Origin: Pareuzebyella sediminis | GTDB taxonomy: Bacteria; Bacteroidota; Bacteroidia; Flavobacteriales; Flavobacteriaceae | Direction of reading: 5' to 3' | DNA: 64,000 bases | Assembly (NCBI RefSeq): GCF_008367235.1 | Contig: NZ_VTZS01000005.1 | Location: 310,001-374,000, forward strand | Shown: positions 56,801-64,000 of the stretch, in pieces | Numbering within the stretch: the stretch's first letter is position 1 | How the letters are laid out: each line of letters opens with the position of its first letter | Notes under the pieces: model-generated | What the model saw: only the letters and a program-made list of their open reading frames with translations | What the model was told of the DNA's origin: nothing | The model's database searches: none | Made by a program: the position numbers and the translations under genes

Positions 56801-58110
56801 TTAAAATCGTTGATCCGAAAACCGGTATTACCCTTAGTACGAATAACATCCCTTATGGCTCCCAATTGTTTATTGAAGACGGTGCCAAAATAAGTAAGGG
56901 CGATATCGTATGTCAATGGGATCCTTATAACGGTGTAATTGTTTCGGAATTTCCAGGTAAAATTGCCTATGAGAATATCGAGCAAGGAGTTACGTATCAG
57001 GTAGAGATAGATGAACAAACTGGTTTCCAAGAGAAGGTTATTTCTGAATCGAGAAATAAGAAATTGATTCCGACCCTTCTTATTCAAGATGCCAAAGGAG
57101 AAACGTTACGTTCTTATAACCTTCCTGTAGGTTCACATATCATGGTTGATGATGGGGATAAAATTAAGGAAGGTAAAATTTTGGTCAAGATACCTCGTAA
57201 ATCGGCAAAAGCTGGTGATATTACCGGTGGTCTTCCAAGAGTTACAGAGCTTTTCGAAGCGCGAAATCCATCAAACCCGGCGGTTGTTTCTGAAATTGAT
57301 GGTGTGGTTTCTTTCGGCAAGATCAAAAGAGGTAACCGTGAAATCATTATCGAGTCGAAATTGGGCGAGATCAAAAAATACTTGGTCAAGCTTTCGAATC
57401 AGATATTGGTTCAAGAGAATGATTACGTAAGGGCTGGTATGCCATTATCCGACGGCTCGATAACACCTGAGGATATTTTGGCAATTAAAGGTCCTTCGGC
57501 AGTACAACAGTATCTTGTGAACGAAGTTCAGGAGGTTTATCGCTTGCAAGGTGTGAAAATCAATGATAAGCACTTTGAGGTAGTGGTAAGACAAATGATG
57601 CGTAAAGTTCGTATTCAAGATCCTGGTGATACTATTTTCTTGGAGAACCAATTGGTGCATAAAGATGACTTCATTACCGAGAATGACGAAATCTATGGCA
57701 AGAAGGTTGTGGTAGATAAGGGTGACTCCGAAAACCTGAAGGAAGGTCAGATCATAACTGCACGCGAATTAAGGGACGAGAACTCTGTTCTTAAGCGTTC
57801 AGATAAAAATCTGGTGACGGCGAAAGATGCTGTTGCGGCCACGGCTACACCAATTCTTCAGGGAATAACGAGAGCCTCTCTTCAAACCAAGTCGTTTATT
57901 TCTGCGGCTTCTTTCCAAGAGACGACCAAAGTATTGAACGAAGCCGCGGTTAGTGGTAAAGTAGATACCTTGGAAGGCCTGAAAGAGAATGTTATTGTTG
58001 GGCATAAAATTCCGGCAGGTACGGGTATGAGAGATTATGAGAATATTATCGTAGGCTCAAAAGAGGAGTATGACGAAATTATGGCTCGTAAAGAGGCCCT
58101 GAAATTTTAA
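53812..58110 (+). CDS. rpoC: DNA-directed RNA polymerase subunit beta'
   Basis: 1432 residues. N-terminal zinc ribbon [20 protein letters not shown], the active-site [12 protein letters not shown] at about 475-486, the trigger-loop region beginning [20 protein letters not shown], and second zinc site [13 protein letters not shown] are intact. The length is typical for Bacteroidota. A strong terminator follows. Confidence 0.98.
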   Translation: MARIKDNNPIKRFDKISIGLASPEAILAESRGEVLKPETINYRTHKPERDGLFCERIFGPVKDYECACGKYKRIRYRGIVCDRCGVEVTEKKVRRDRVGHINLVVPVAHIWYFRSLPNKIGYLLGLPSKKLDMIIYYERYVVIQPGIAKGPEGEEIQKMDFLTEEEYLTILESIPPENQYLEDTDPNKFIAKMGAECLIDLLARIDLKELSYELRHKANTETSKQRKTEALKRLQVVEALRESQDNRENRPEWMIMKVIPVIPPELRPLVPLDGGRFATSDLNDLYRRVIIRNNRLKRLVEIKAPEVILRNEKRMLQEAVDSLFDNTRKASAVKTESNRPLKSLSDSLKGKQGRFRQNLLGKRVDYSARSVIVVGPEMKLFECGLPKDMAAELYKPFIIRKLIERGIVKTVKSAKKIIDKKEPVVWDILENVLKGHPVLLNRAPTLHRLGIQAFQPKLIEGKAIRLHPLVCTAFNADFDGDQMAVHLPLGPEAILESQLLMLASHNILNPANGSPITVPSQDMVLGLYYMTKERKSTSEVKVRGEGLTFYSAEEVEIAFNEGKIDLNAGIKVRAKDFNDEGELVNKIIPTTVGRVLFNMEVPEKAGYINDVLNKKSLRDIIGRILSVTDVPTTADFLDKIKTMGYDFAFKGGLSFSLGDIIIPQEKHEMINEANEQVDGIMANYNMGLITNNERYNQVIDVWTSTNAMLTELAMKRIREDQQGFNSVYMMLDSGARGSKEQIRQLTGMRGLMAKPKKSTAGGGEIIENPILSNFKEGLSILEYFISTHGARKGLADTALKTADAGYLTRRLVDVSQDVIINIEDCETLRGIEVESLKKNEEVVETLGERILGRVSLHDVYDPLTEELLLKAGQEILEADIRKIEDSPIEKIEVRSALTCEAPKGICAKCYGRNLSTNKMVQRGEAVGVVAAQSIGEPGTQLTLRTFHVGGIAGNISEDNKLVAKFNGTAEIEDLRTVKGEDSEGKPVEIVISRTSEIKIVDPKTGITLSTNNIPYGSQLFIEDGAKISKGDIVCQWDPYNGVIVSEFPGKIAYENIEQGVTYQVEIDEQTGFQEKVISESRNKKLIPTLLIQDAKGETLRSYNLPVGSHIMVDDGDKIKEGKILVKIPRKSAKAGDITGGLPRVTELFEARNPSNPAVVSEIDGVVSFGKIKRGNREIIIESKLGEIKKYLVKLSNQILVQENDYVRAGMPLSDGSITPEDILAIKGPSAVQQYLVNEVQEVYRLQGVKINDKHFEVVVRQMMRKVRIQDPGDTIFLENQLVHKDDFITENDEIYGKKVVVDKGDSENLKEGQIITARELRDENSVLKRSDKNLVTAKDAVAATATPILQGITRASLQTKSFISAASFQETTKVLNEAAVSGKVDTLEGLKENVIVGHKIPAGTGMRDYENIIVGSKEEYDEIMARKEALKF

Positions 58111-58115
58111 ATAAG

Positions 58116-58150
58116 AAACCCTCGGTGTTCGCGCCGAGGGTTTATTTTTT
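58116..58150 (+). terminator. Intrinsic terminator of rpoC
   Basis: AAACCCTCGG and CCGAGGGTTT pair around eight bases and run into TATTTTTTT. The DUF3467 gene starts just after it. Confidence 0.88.
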
Positions 58151-58158
58151 TAAGTGAT

Positions 58159-58470
58159 ATGAGCGAGAAAGAAAAGAATCAAAAGCAAATAAATATAGAG
58201 CTAGATGAAAAAACGGCAGAGGGTATCTATTCCAATCTGGCCATAATCAATCATTCGGTTTCCGAGTTTGTAATCGATTTTATCAGTATGATGCCAGGCG
58301 CACCCAAAGCTAAGGTGAAAAGTAGAATAGTTCTAACGCCACAGCATGCTAAGAAGTTCTTAAAAGCTATGAACGACAATATTCAACGTTTTGAAAAAGC
58401 ACATGGCACCATTAAAGATTATGAACAGCCTCCGATTCCCATTAATTTTGGGCCTACCGGAGAAGCATAG
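58159..58470 (+). CDS. DUF3467 family protein
   Basis: 103 residues. MSEKEKNQKQINIELDEKTAEGIYSNLAIINHSVSEFVIDF and the block FISMMPGAPKAKVKSRIVLTPQHAKKFLKAMNDNIQRFE match DUF3467, a small cytoplasmic family. Function unknown. It is constantly found next to rpoC in flavobacteria-like layouts, but terminators lie on both sides of it here. A weak expression from rpoC read-through is possible. Confidence 0.9.
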   Translation: MSEKEKNQKQINIELDEKTAEGIYSNLAIINHSVSEFVIDFISMMPGAPKAKVKSRIVLTPQHAKKFLKAMNDNIQRFEKAHGTIKDYEQPPIPINFGPTGEA

Positions 58471-58473
58471 AAC

Positions 58474-58504
58474 AAAACCCATTACCGAAAGTAATGGGTT
58501 TTTT
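58474..58504 (+). terminator. Intrinsic terminator after the DUF3467 gene
   Basis: AAAACCCATTAC and GTAATGGGTTTT pair around five bases, followed by Ts. Confidence 0.88.
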
Positions 58505-58569
58505 ATTGCTTAAAGGCGAATATAAAGCACAACATACATGCGCCTTGATACACATCATCTTATTGCTTC

Positions 58570-60159
58570 TCAGTCGAATTCGGAAACAAAATGCAGTTTA
58601 ACCGAAGGATATTTCTGTTGTGCCATCTGCAATGAAAATTGTGAATCTGCCAAAAACACCAATTGCCCTCTTTTATCTTTAGCGAGAAATTTTTGTTTTA
58701 CCCTTTTGAACTCCTCGAATTCCTCGTTTTTGGGGTCTTCAGGGTCTATCCAGCAAGCCTTGTATACCGGAAAGTTTTCATAGGTACATTTAGCGCCGTA
58801 CTCATGTTCTAAACGGTACTGTATGACTTCGAACTGAAGAGCTCCAACGGTACCTATGACTTTTCTTCCATTTATTTCCAAGGTGAATAATTGCGCCACT
58901 CCCTCATCCATGAGTTGGTCGATACCTTTATAAAGCTGTTTCGATTTCATGGGGTCGGCATTGTTGATATACCTGAAGTGCTCCGGTGAGAAACTAGGTA
59001 TGCCTTTATAGTGCAAAATTTCACCTTCGGTTAGGGTATCGCCGATCTTAAAGTTTCCCGTGTCATGAAGACCCACGATATCTCCAGGATAAGAAATGTC
59101 TACAATTTCCTTTTTTTCGGCAAAAAAAGCGTTCGGACTTGAAAATTTCAAGCTTTTATCTTGACGTACATGCAGATAGGGTTTATTGCGTTCAAAGGTT
59201 CCCGATACAATTTTAACGAAAGCAAGGCGATCTCGATGCTTTGGATCCATGTTCGCATGGATCTTAAACACAAACCCGCTCATTTCTTTTTCACTCGCCT
59301 CGACCAGCCTTTCTTCAGCCTTTTTGGGTCTAGGCGGGGGGGCAATTTCTATAAAGCAATCTAAAAGTTCCCTTACACCAAAATTATTTAGGGCCGAGCC
59401 GAAAAAGACAGGATGTTGCGCACCCTTTAAATAGTTTTCCTTGTCAAACGAAGGATACACCCCTGCCACCAGTTCTAAATTTTCGCGTAGTTCCGAAGCT
59501 GCCTTGGGCCCTATAATACGTTCTAGTTCTTCGCTTTCAAGAGTGTCAAAGGCGATAGTTTCCTCAATATTTTTTTTGCTATCACCACTGAAGAGATTGA
59601 TATTCTTTTCATAAATATTGTAGATGCCCTTGAAATCATACCCCATTCCAATCGGGAAACTCAGTGGCGTAACGGACAGCCCAAGCTTTTGCTCCAGTTC
59701 ATCCAAGAGGTCAAATGCATCCTTACCTTCCCTGTCCATCTTGTTGATAAATACGATTAGGGGAATATTGCGCATTCGACAGACTTCAACGAGTTTTTCC
59801 GTTTGTTCCTCTACCCCTTTGGCTACATCTACCACTACAATGACACTATCTACCGCTGTAAGTGTTCTAAAAGTGTCTTCTGCAAAATCTTTATGCCCCG
59901 GGGTGTCTAGAATATTTATTTTTTTCCCCTTGTAGATAAAGGCGAGTACAGAGGTGGCCACAGAAATACCACGCTGTCTTTCGATTTCCATAAAATCACT
60001 GGTGGCCGATTTTTTGATTTTATTATTCTTGACGGCACCTGCCTCTTGAATCGCCCCCCCAAATAATAATAACTTTTCGGTTAGGGTAGTTTTTCCGGCG
60101 TCGGGATGGGAAATAATTCCAAACGTTCTTCGCCTTTTAATCTGGTCTTTGAAATTCAT
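58570..60159 (-). CDS. prfC: Peptide chain release factor 3
   Basis: GTPase recycling RF1 and RF2 at the end of translation. 529 residues. G1 [12 protein letters not shown] (17-28), G2-containing [13 protein letters not shown]3 [12 protein letters not shown]4 NKMDREGKD, and RF3-specific blocks [15 protein letters not shown] and [20 protein letters not shown]. The 3' end lies 66 bases from the terminator of the convergent DUF3467 gene. Confidence 0.97.
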   Translation of the reverse strand: MNFKDQIKRRRTFGIISHPDAGKTTLTEKLLLFGGAIQEAGAVKNNKIKKSATSDFMEIERQRGISVATSVLAFIYKGKKINILDTPGHKDFAEDTFRTLTAVDSVIVVVDVAKGVEEQTEKLVEVCRMRNIPLIVFINKMDREGKDAFDLLDELEQKLGLSVTPLSFPIGMGYDFKGIYNIYEKNINLFSGDSKKNIEETIAFDTLESEELERIIGPKAASELRENLELVAGVYPSFDKENYLKGAQHPVFFGSALNNFGVRELLDCFIEIAPPPRPKKAEERLVEASEKEMSGFVFKIHANMDPKHRDRLAFVKIVSGTFERNKPYLHVRQDKSLKFSSPNAFFAEKKEIVDISYPGDIVGLHDTGNFKIGDTLTEGEILHYKGIPSFSPEHFRYINNADPMKSKQLYKGIDQLMDEGVAQLFTLEINGRKVIGTVGALQFEVIQYRLEHEYGAKCTYENFPVYKACWIDPEDPKNEEFEEFKRVKQKFLAKDKRGQLVFLADSQFSLQMAQQKYPSVKLHFVSEFD

Positions 60160-60173
60160 ACGGAAAATTTGGG

Positions 60174-60181
60174 CAAAAATA
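60174..60181 (-). promoter_or_regulatory. -7 element of prfC
   Basis: The minus strand reads TATTTTTG (TAnnTTTG) 14 bases before the prfC ATG. A TTTG at 60210-60207 is somewhat too far (25 bases) to be an ideal -33. Confidence 0.4.
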
Positions 60182-60557
60182 CGCTAATTAATAGGTTTTA
60201 CCAGCTCAAAATTAGGTGGATTGTTTCAGCGTTTTTGCCCTTAAACCCCACAATTGTATCGATTAAACTCCTTCGGTGCCATCCGATGAAATAACTAAAA
60301 CGTCGATTTGAAACGCATGGAGGCCCATTTTAATCGGGTAAATAAACGAATATATAGAGTGCTGTGTAAGGCAAAGATACCTTTTGACGAATAAATACGG
60401 GTTTGACAGAGATTTCGTATGATCTGGTATCGAAACAATTTGACCATATGTATTTTAACTATATCTTGCACGCATATAAAGTTAAGAATCCCCACTTCTT
60501 ACAAGAACCTTTCGTACCTATTTGCCATGGTGTTAGTTTAATGAAAACTAAACGTAT
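60182..60557. other. Intergenic region between prfC and the TSP3-repeat gene
   Basis: About 375 AT-rich bases. Short frames of 60 to 66 codons exist on both strands but look like noise. No TAnnTTTG box at a convincing distance from the ATG at 60558 and no hairpin with T-run was recognised. Confidence 0.35.
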
Positions 60558-63284
60558 ATGGGAAAAACTACGTTCTATGAAATAAAAAGAAAAATAATCA
60601 TAGGCTCAGTGTATCCAGTAGCCCTTTTTCTTTTTGTTCTAACTACTTCCTTTGATAATAATCTTGACCTTACGACTCAGGCGTCCTTTTTGGATGCTGA
60701 TGGTGATGGTGTTGCTGACGAGATCGACATTGATAACGATGGTGATGGAATAATCGATCAGGTGGAAGGGCTGACAAAGGATAGCGATAACGACGGCGTA
60801 CTTGATTATCTAGATTTAGATGCTGATAATGATGGTATTTTGGATTTTCAGGAAGCGCAATCATCATTTAATTTCGTTTCTCCCTCTGGAAAGGATATTG
60901 ATGGAAACGGTCTCGATGATATCTATGAGTCGTCACCTGGAAGCGGTGAAGGGTTAAGTCCAATTGATTCCGATAATGATGGACTACCCGATTATCTGGA
61001 TTTAGATTCGGATAACGACGGTATTTTAGATAAAGATGAATCCAGCTTTGTTAGCGATACCTTTGATTGTGAAACGTTACCAAGCCTTGATTTTAGCAAT
61101 ACTCCTATATTGGAATCCGGAGAGGCCCTTAACGAAGGAGCTGTGTATCGTTTTCCCAATGTTACCTCAGAGTTAGATGTTTTGGTAACCATCGAAGAGG
61201 TTGTAAATGGTGAAATCGTAACTATTGACCAAAACGATATCGACTCGGAATTTTTTAAACCTGAAATTACTTTTACTACCACGGACGATATCAGAAGGCC
61301 TTATGTAGATCTCAAACTTTCTGTGGTGAGCACTGGAACCATAGATCCTGTTGTGCTCGAAGGATTAATTGCTAACTTTATTGATATTGATGGAGAAGGC
61401 CTCTATCAAGAATACAATAGGTTTGATACTCCTGCGAGGTATACTTTTGATACCGATACCGAAGTGAATATAAACAACACTTCTGGAGGCCTTTTGATTA
61501 ATGGGGGTACGAAGGAATATGATGGCATATCGAATGAAAACCCTACAGTCAATGTTGCGGTAGAATTTGTAAATCTTTCTTCATTTGTATTTCGTTTCGG
61601 TATTCAAACTTCGAGCGACACTAATTTTGTGACCAAAGTACCTCGACAATCAGGAATTCAATTTTCTTGCTTAGACAATTTTGAAAACCCTCAAACCATA
61701 ACCTTTAATACAGATGTTGATTCCGATGGAGATGGGTATCCGAATAGGGTGGATATTGATTCCGATGATGACGGTATACCGGACAACGTCGAGGCCCAGC
61801 CTACTGATGGTTATGTGCCTCCCACTAATCTCGATGATGATAACGATGGATTGGATAACGCATATGAGGGGGAAGATGACCAAGGATTATCCCCGGTAAA
61901 TACAGACGGTACCGATAATCCTGATTACTTGGACGATGACAGCGACAACGATTTGGTATTTGACAACAACGAGGGGAACGACTTCAACTTCGACGGTGTG
62001 CCCGACCAGACCTATACGGGCGTCGATACGGACGGCGACGGGCTCGACGACGGTTACGAGGGCAGCGATGTGAACGACGGGTTCGATGTGAACGACGAGA
62101 TCGACGACCCTGCGAACGACCTGCCCGATACCGATGGCACCGAGGACGTGAACTATCGCGATGTGGACGATGACGGCGACGGTATCGATACCATCGACGA
62201 GGATGGAAACGGTGATGGAGATCCGACAAACGACGATACGGACGGTGACGGCACTCCCGACTATTTAGATCCGGATGGTCCCCCGCCTCCGCCCGATACC
62301 GATGGTGACGGCGTACCCGACAGTGTCGACCTTGACGACGACAACGACGGTCTTTTGGACACCACGGAAGATCCTGATACAGATGGTGACGGAGACCCTC
62401 TGACCAATCCTTCCGACAGTGATGGTGACGGCACTCCCGACCATTTGGATATCGACTCCGACAACGACGGTATACCCGATAATGTAGAGGCCCAGACGAC
62501 CGATGGCTATATAGCGCCGAACGACGACGACGAGGCGACCTATGAAGAGAACGATGGTCTCAACAGTGCCTATCCGGAGGGTATCACCCCTGTGGACACC
62601 GATGGCGACGGAACCAATGATTATCTCGACGGTGACAGCGACAACGATTCGGTTCCCGATAACAACGAAGGGAACGACTTCAACTTCGACGGTGTGCCCG
62701 ACCAGACCTATACGGGCGTCGATACGGACGGCGACGGGCTCGACGACGGTTACGAGGGCAGCGATGTGAACGACGGGTTCGATGTGAACGACGAGATCGA
62801 CGACCCTGCGAACGACCTGCCCGATACCGATGGCACCGAGGACGTGAACTATCGCGATGTGGACGATGACGGCGACGGTATCGATACCATCGACGAGGAT
62901 GGAAACGGTGATGGAGATCCGACAAACGACGATCTCGATCGAGATGGAACGCCATCTTACCTAGACCCACAGGAAAGTACTGAAATTGTGGTGATGCAGA
63001 TGGTTACCCCTAACAACGATGGTAAAAACGAGTTCTTATGGATAGAAAATGTCGATAAGGCTCTTAACAATACACTTAAAATATATAACCGCTGGGGTAT
63101 TTTGGTCTATCAAGGAGAAAATTACAACAATCAGAACAATGTTTTTGATGGAAGATCGAAAGGAAGATCAACGGTCAATGCTGAAGAATACTTACCGGCG
63201 GGTGTATATTTTTATATCTTTGAGTACAATACGGTCGATTCACAGCGCATTACCGATAGTAGTTATATTTACATTAGTAAATAG
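60558..63284 (+). CDS. TSP3-repeat surface protein with T9SS type B C-terminal sorting domain
   Basis: 908 residues. A signal-like start (IIIGSVYPVALFLFVLTTSF) is followed by Asp-rich thrombospondin type 3 repeats (DxDxDGxxD) at about 45-165, a non-repetitive beta-rich domain at about 170-380 (CETLPSLDFSNTPILESGE to IQFSCLDNF), a second TSP3 array at about 385-805 and a C-terminal domain with VTPNNDGKNEFLWIENV and LKIYNRWGILVYQGENYNNQ, the gliding-motility CHU_C/type B sorting domain. The product should be exported by the type IX system and bind Ca2+. It includes two identical 88-residue units. PorP/SprF follows. Confidence 0.92.
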   Translation: MGKTTFYEIKRKIIIGSVYPVALFLFVLTTSFDNNLDLTTQASFLDADGDGVADEIDIDNDGDGIIDQVEGLTKDSDNDGVLDYLDLDADNDGILDFQEAQSSFNFVSPSGKDIDGNGLDDIYESSPGSGEGLSPIDSDNDGLPDYLDLDSDNDGILDKDESSFVSDTFDCETLPSLDFSNTPILESGEALNEGAVYRFPNVTSELDVLVTIEEVVNGEIVTIDQNDIDSEFFKPEITFTTTDDIRRPYVDLKLSVVSTGTIDPVVLEGLIANFIDIDGEGLYQEYNRFDTPARYTFDTDTEVNINNTSGGLLINGGTKEYDGISNENPTVNVAVEFVNLSSFVFRFGIQTSSDTNFVTKVPRQSGIQFSCLDNFENPQTITFNTDVDSDGDGYPNRVDIDSDDDGIPDNVEAQPTDGYVPPTNLDDDNDGLDNAYEGEDDQGLSPVNTDGTDNPDYLDDDSDNDLVFDNNEGNDFNFDGVPDQTYTGVDTDGDGLDDGYEGSDVNDGFDVNDEIDDPANDLPDTDGTEDVNYRDVDDDGDGIDTIDEDGNGDGDPTNDDTDGDGTPDYLDPDGPPPPPDTDGDGVPDSVDLDDDNDGLLDTTEDPDTDGDGDPLTNPSDSDGDGTPDHLDIDSDNDGIPDNVEAQTTDGYIAPNDDDEATYEENDGLNSAYPEGITPVDTDGDGTNDYLDGDSDNDSVPDNNEGNDFNFDGVPDQTYTGVDTDGDGLDDGYEGSDVNDGFDVNDEIDDPANDLPDTDGTEDVNYRDVDDDGDGIDTIDEDGNGDGDPTNDDLDRDGTPSYLDPQESTEIVVMQMVTPNNDGKNEFLWIENVDKALNNTLKIYNRWGILVYQGENYNNQNNVFDGRSKGRSTVNAEEYLPAGVYFYIFEYNTVDSQRITDSSYIYISK
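61974..62237 (+). repeat. Perfect 264-bp direct repeat, copy 1
   Basis: Identical base for base with 62670-62933, offset 696 bases (232 codons). It encodes 88 residues of TSP3 sequence (EGNDFNFDGVPDQ to GDPTNDD). The region is richer in G and C than the flanks. Confidence 0.95.
62670..62933 (+). repeat. Perfect 264-bp direct repeat, copy 2
   Basis: Second copy of the repeat at 61974-62237, in the same reading frame. Synonymous positions are also identical, so the duplication is recent or the copies are kept alike by gene conversion. Confidence 0.95.
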
Positions 63285-63290
63285 AGATTT

Positions 63291-64000
63291 ATGGGAATAA
63301 AAAAGAGCTTTTTAGTGCTTCTTTTCTTGGTGTTACTGAGCGGCGTGGCATGGGCACAACAAGACGCTCAATACACGCAATACATGTTCAATACCATGAG
63401 CGTGAACCCAGCATATGCGGGTTCGAGAGGTCAGCTAAGCCTTACCGCACTTTATCGTTCCCAATGGGTAGGATTGGACGGAGCTCCTGAAACTTTTACC
63501 TTTAACATGCATTCGCCTATTCGAAATAGCAACGTGGGTTATGGTCTGTCGATAATAAACGATAGAATTGGTGACGGAACCGTTCAAGAAACTTATTTCG
63601 ACGCTATGGTTTCCTATACCGTGGATGTATCATTAAAGGGCAAGCTTTCATTCGGTCTAAAATTAGGAGGCAACCTGCTCAATCTCGATTTTGAACAATT
63701 GAGGCAAAGACCAGGTTTTGAGGAGACAGTCGCTACGGATAATATTGAAAATCGGTTTAGCCCGAATTTTGGATTGGGGATTTATTATCACACCGATACT
63801 TTTTATGCCGGTTTCTCGGCACCTAATTTGATGGAAATCGAACATTTCGACGGCTCGAATAATGATGCAAATGGAGTGGATTTTCTTTCAAAAGACCGAA
63901 TCAATTTTTATTTTATCACGGGCTATGTTTTTGATTTGAACGATGATTTAAAATTCAAGCCAGCCGTTTTGACCAAAGTTGTGGGTGGCGCACCGCTTCA
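63291..64000 (+). CDS. PorP/SprF family type IX secretion system membrane protein, partial
   Basis: Begins at ATG 63291, six bases after the TSP3 gene, and runs off the window after 236 codons. Signal peptide ends AWAQQ. Then DAQYTQYMFNTMSVNPAYAGSR, the hallmark PorP/SprF start (QYMFNxxxxNPAYAG), followed by LTALYRSQWVGLDGAPETFT and beta strands such as VGYGLSIINDRIG and LSFGLKLGGNLLNLDF. SprF-like outer-membrane barrels pair with type B cargo and help its surface attachment, so the pair is a coherent unit. The C-terminal part is missing. Confidence 0.92.
   Translation, partial: MGIKKSFLVLLFLVLLSGVAWAQQDAQYTQYMFNTMSVNPAYAGSRGQLSLTALYRSQWVGLDGAPETFTFNMHSPIRNSNVGYGLSIINDRIGDGTVQETYFDAMVSYTVDVSLKGKLSFGLKLGGNLLNLDFEQLRQRPGFEETVATDNIENRFSPNFGLGIYYHTDTFYAGFSAPNLMEIEHFDGSNNDANGVDFLSKDRINFYFITGYVFDLNDDLKFKPAVLTKVVGGAPL

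Noticed and set aside
61984-62229. Arg/His-rich minus-strand frame, with an identical copy at 62680-62970
   Set aside because: It is the complement of the Asp-rich TSP3 repeats; the duplicate arises from the direct repeat.
60684-62950. Regular repetition of short Asp/Gly-coding units, considered as CRISPR or minisatellite
   Set aside because: The units vary in sequence and length, have no spacers, keep the reading frame and encode TSP3 repeats.

Overview
This window looks like chromosome of a member of the Bacteroidota, most likely a marine Flavobacteriaceae. The reasons are moderate to low GC, the promoter signature TAnnTTTG upstream of many genes, few Shine-Dalgarno sequences apart from rpsU, and lineage-typical families: a SusD-like lipoprotein, a T9SS type B sorted TSP3-repeat protein followed by PorP/SprF, a single-lysine-motif BirA without DNA-binding domain, bTHX, and the order rpsU-xerC-hpf-tRNAs-tuf-tRNA-secE-nusG-rplKAJL-rpoBC. 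Genus and species cannot be read from the sequence alone. Most of the window is conserved housekeeping DNA. No CRISPR array, prophage, insertion sequence or rRNA gene is visible.

Layout. 1-3023: end of valS, a TetR regulator with two matching operators, a possible small transcript, a secreted protein of unknown function and a creatininase-family enzyme. 3083-7868 (minus): rsfS-ftsH-LUD protein-cdsA-psd-acyl-CoA-binding protein, a membrane and lipid operon. 7963-16229: birA, pyrE with a START-like protein, a Nudix hydrolase, an M14 peptidase lipoprotein, a PAS histidine kinase with a single-domain response regulator, coaD and ddl. 16394-22718: PASTA protein, rluD-type pseudouridine synthase, yaaA, a 42-codon bTHX ribosomal protein gene, a UDG-superfamily protein and ppc. 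22719-26203: a small unknown gene, nested inverted repeats, a DinB protein, a small membrane protein and an orphan SusD-like lipoprotein.

26213-33692 (minus) is a complete tryptophan operon in the order trpL-E-G-D-C-F-lipoprotein-B-A. Its leader holds a near-consensus promoter, an 18-codon leader peptide with three consecutive Trp codons and a terminator hairpin, which together form a textbook ribosome-mediated attenuator. 33762-35471 (minus) is a marR-nitroreductase-yceI unit with a palindromic operator. 35686-42991 (plus) carries a rhodanese, DUF2851, a PspC protein, a K+ channel with a TrkA domain, an unusual alanine/Na+ symporter fused to a SprB-like and a lipoyl-like domain, a helix-hairpin-helix protein with an intrinsic terminator inside its first codons, and an acyl-CoA dehydrogenase.

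43136-58504 (plus) is the translation and transcription core: rpsU (with an exceptional strong Shine-Dalgarno sequence), xerC, hpf, four tRNAs, tuf, tRNA-Trp, secE, nusG, rplKAJL, rpoB, rpoC and a DUF3467 gene. 58570-60159 is prfC on the minus strand. The window closes with a large Asp-rich TSP3-repeat surface protein containing a perfect 264-bp direct repeat, followed by the start of a PorP/SprF-like gene cut by the window edge.

The points most worth a second look are the trp attenuator, the rpsU Shine-Dalgarno sequence, the symporter fusion, the terminator inside an open reading frame, the TetR operator pair without an obvious target, and the recently duplicated module in the TSP3 protein. 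All functional calls are from motif reading by eye. No database search was run.
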